Of a DNA stretch of 53,804 bases, positions 53,542 through 53,804 are shown one piece after another. The notes under the pieces are model-generated. The model was not told the origin of the DNA and did not search any database. It saw nothing but the letters and a program-made list of their open reading frames with translations. How positions within the stretch are numbered: the stretch's first letter is position 1; every line of letters begins with the position of its first letter. The position numbers and the translations under genes were made by a program. This DNA comes from Verrucomicrobiaceae bacterium (lineage in GTDB: Bacteria; Verrucomicrobiota; Verrucomicrobiia; Verrucomicrobiales; V1-33), in assembly GCA_027483175.1 (NCBI GenBank), contig JAIXVE010000119.1, positions 1 to 53,804 on the forward strand, written 5' to 3'.

Positions 53542-53604
53542 CCTATTCGTCCTATCCGTCTTATCAGCCCTATCCGCCCTATCCGCCCAATCGGTCCTAT
53601 CCGT
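53542..53604. repeat. Seven-copy 9-base tandem repeat
   Basis: Units of the type CCTATCCGY, seven in a row with few changes. On the - strand this could encode a D-R-T/A tripeptide repeat, but no gene is evident. The remaining DNA to the window end holds short repeated ATTCGTG words and no recognisable gene. Confidence 0.8.
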
Positions 53605-53804
53605 CCATCTGAAACACCAACTCACCTCTTTCCCATCCTGCGCCTGAACACCTCCCCAACCCGCCCCACCAGCCCCAACGGGATTGCGTCCCCGCCACCA
53701 TTCACCCCCGCCCCACGTTCCTCTCCCATCGGCACCCACACCCCACCCATTCGCGAATTCATTCGTGCCCATTCGTGACATTCGTGGTCCCAAAAACCCC
53801 GCAA

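Overview
The window looks like a chromosomal segment of a high-GC bacterium, most likely in the Verrucomicrobiota. The basis is inference: secreted proteins ending in the W-x-LQES-x-DL-x-x-W ... FFRMA type of tail, PQQ-propeller proteins starting WPQFRGPNASG, a signal-peptide-bearing Gfo/Idh oxidoreductase, an ECF sigma factor of the kinase-linked type, and a MoxR/vWA operon. The + strand is strikingly C-rich over most of the window whatever the gene direction. + strand genes therefore end codons in C and - strand genes end them in G. This skew fades between about 21.7 and 32.3 kb, which I read as acquired DNA.

Layout. 1-1.2 kb: the start of a - strand secreted protein whose frame is broken at an 11-base poly-C run, then a decayed thyA remnant. 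1.2-17.4 kb: core genes, namely bioD, a polytopic glycosyltransferase, glnD, an orphan small protein, two lipoproteins (one a formylglycine-generating enzyme), a coiled-coil periplasmic protein, RNase P RNA (rnpB), a PQQ-propeller protein, and a pair of overlapping amidohydrolase-like genes. 17.5-18.6 kb: rlmF. 18.6-32.3 kb: an accessory region. It holds a scrambled tRNA-Leu-like fragment, a palindromic operator-like site, a RloA/RloB-type ATPase-TOPRIM defence pair, a frameshifted DUF1156 methylase remnant, an ECF sigma factor followed by a 1388-residue kinase-STAND-TPR protein, a dead ISKra4-like transposase and three secreted-protein genes, one with a CHAP amidase domain. 32.5-35.2 kb: tRNA-Arg(UCU), purK-purE, ubiE/menG and tRNA-Leu(CAG).

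35.8-43.4 kb: a five-gene - strand operon, mostly joined by 4-base start/stop overlaps. It encodes a small protein, a MoxR AAA+ ATPase, a second small protein, a vWA plus beta-propeller protein and a TPR plus beta-propeller protein. It fits the MoxR-vWA-beta-propeller (bpX) ternary conflict systems that are known mainly from computational work. It is my leading candidate for an experimentally undescribed system here.

43.6-53.8 kb: a discoidin-like and a transglutaminase-like secreted pair, membrane proteins, a methyltransferase, a lipoprotein, an HEMTH-motif membrane protein, a selenocysteine tRNA, a Gfo/Idh oxidoreductase, a cis-3-hydroxyproline-dehydratase-like enolase-superfamily enzyme, a LOG-family protein, and then repeat-rich DNA. 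Period-7 tandem repeats with a shared leader box recur at seven gene boundaries outside the accessory region.
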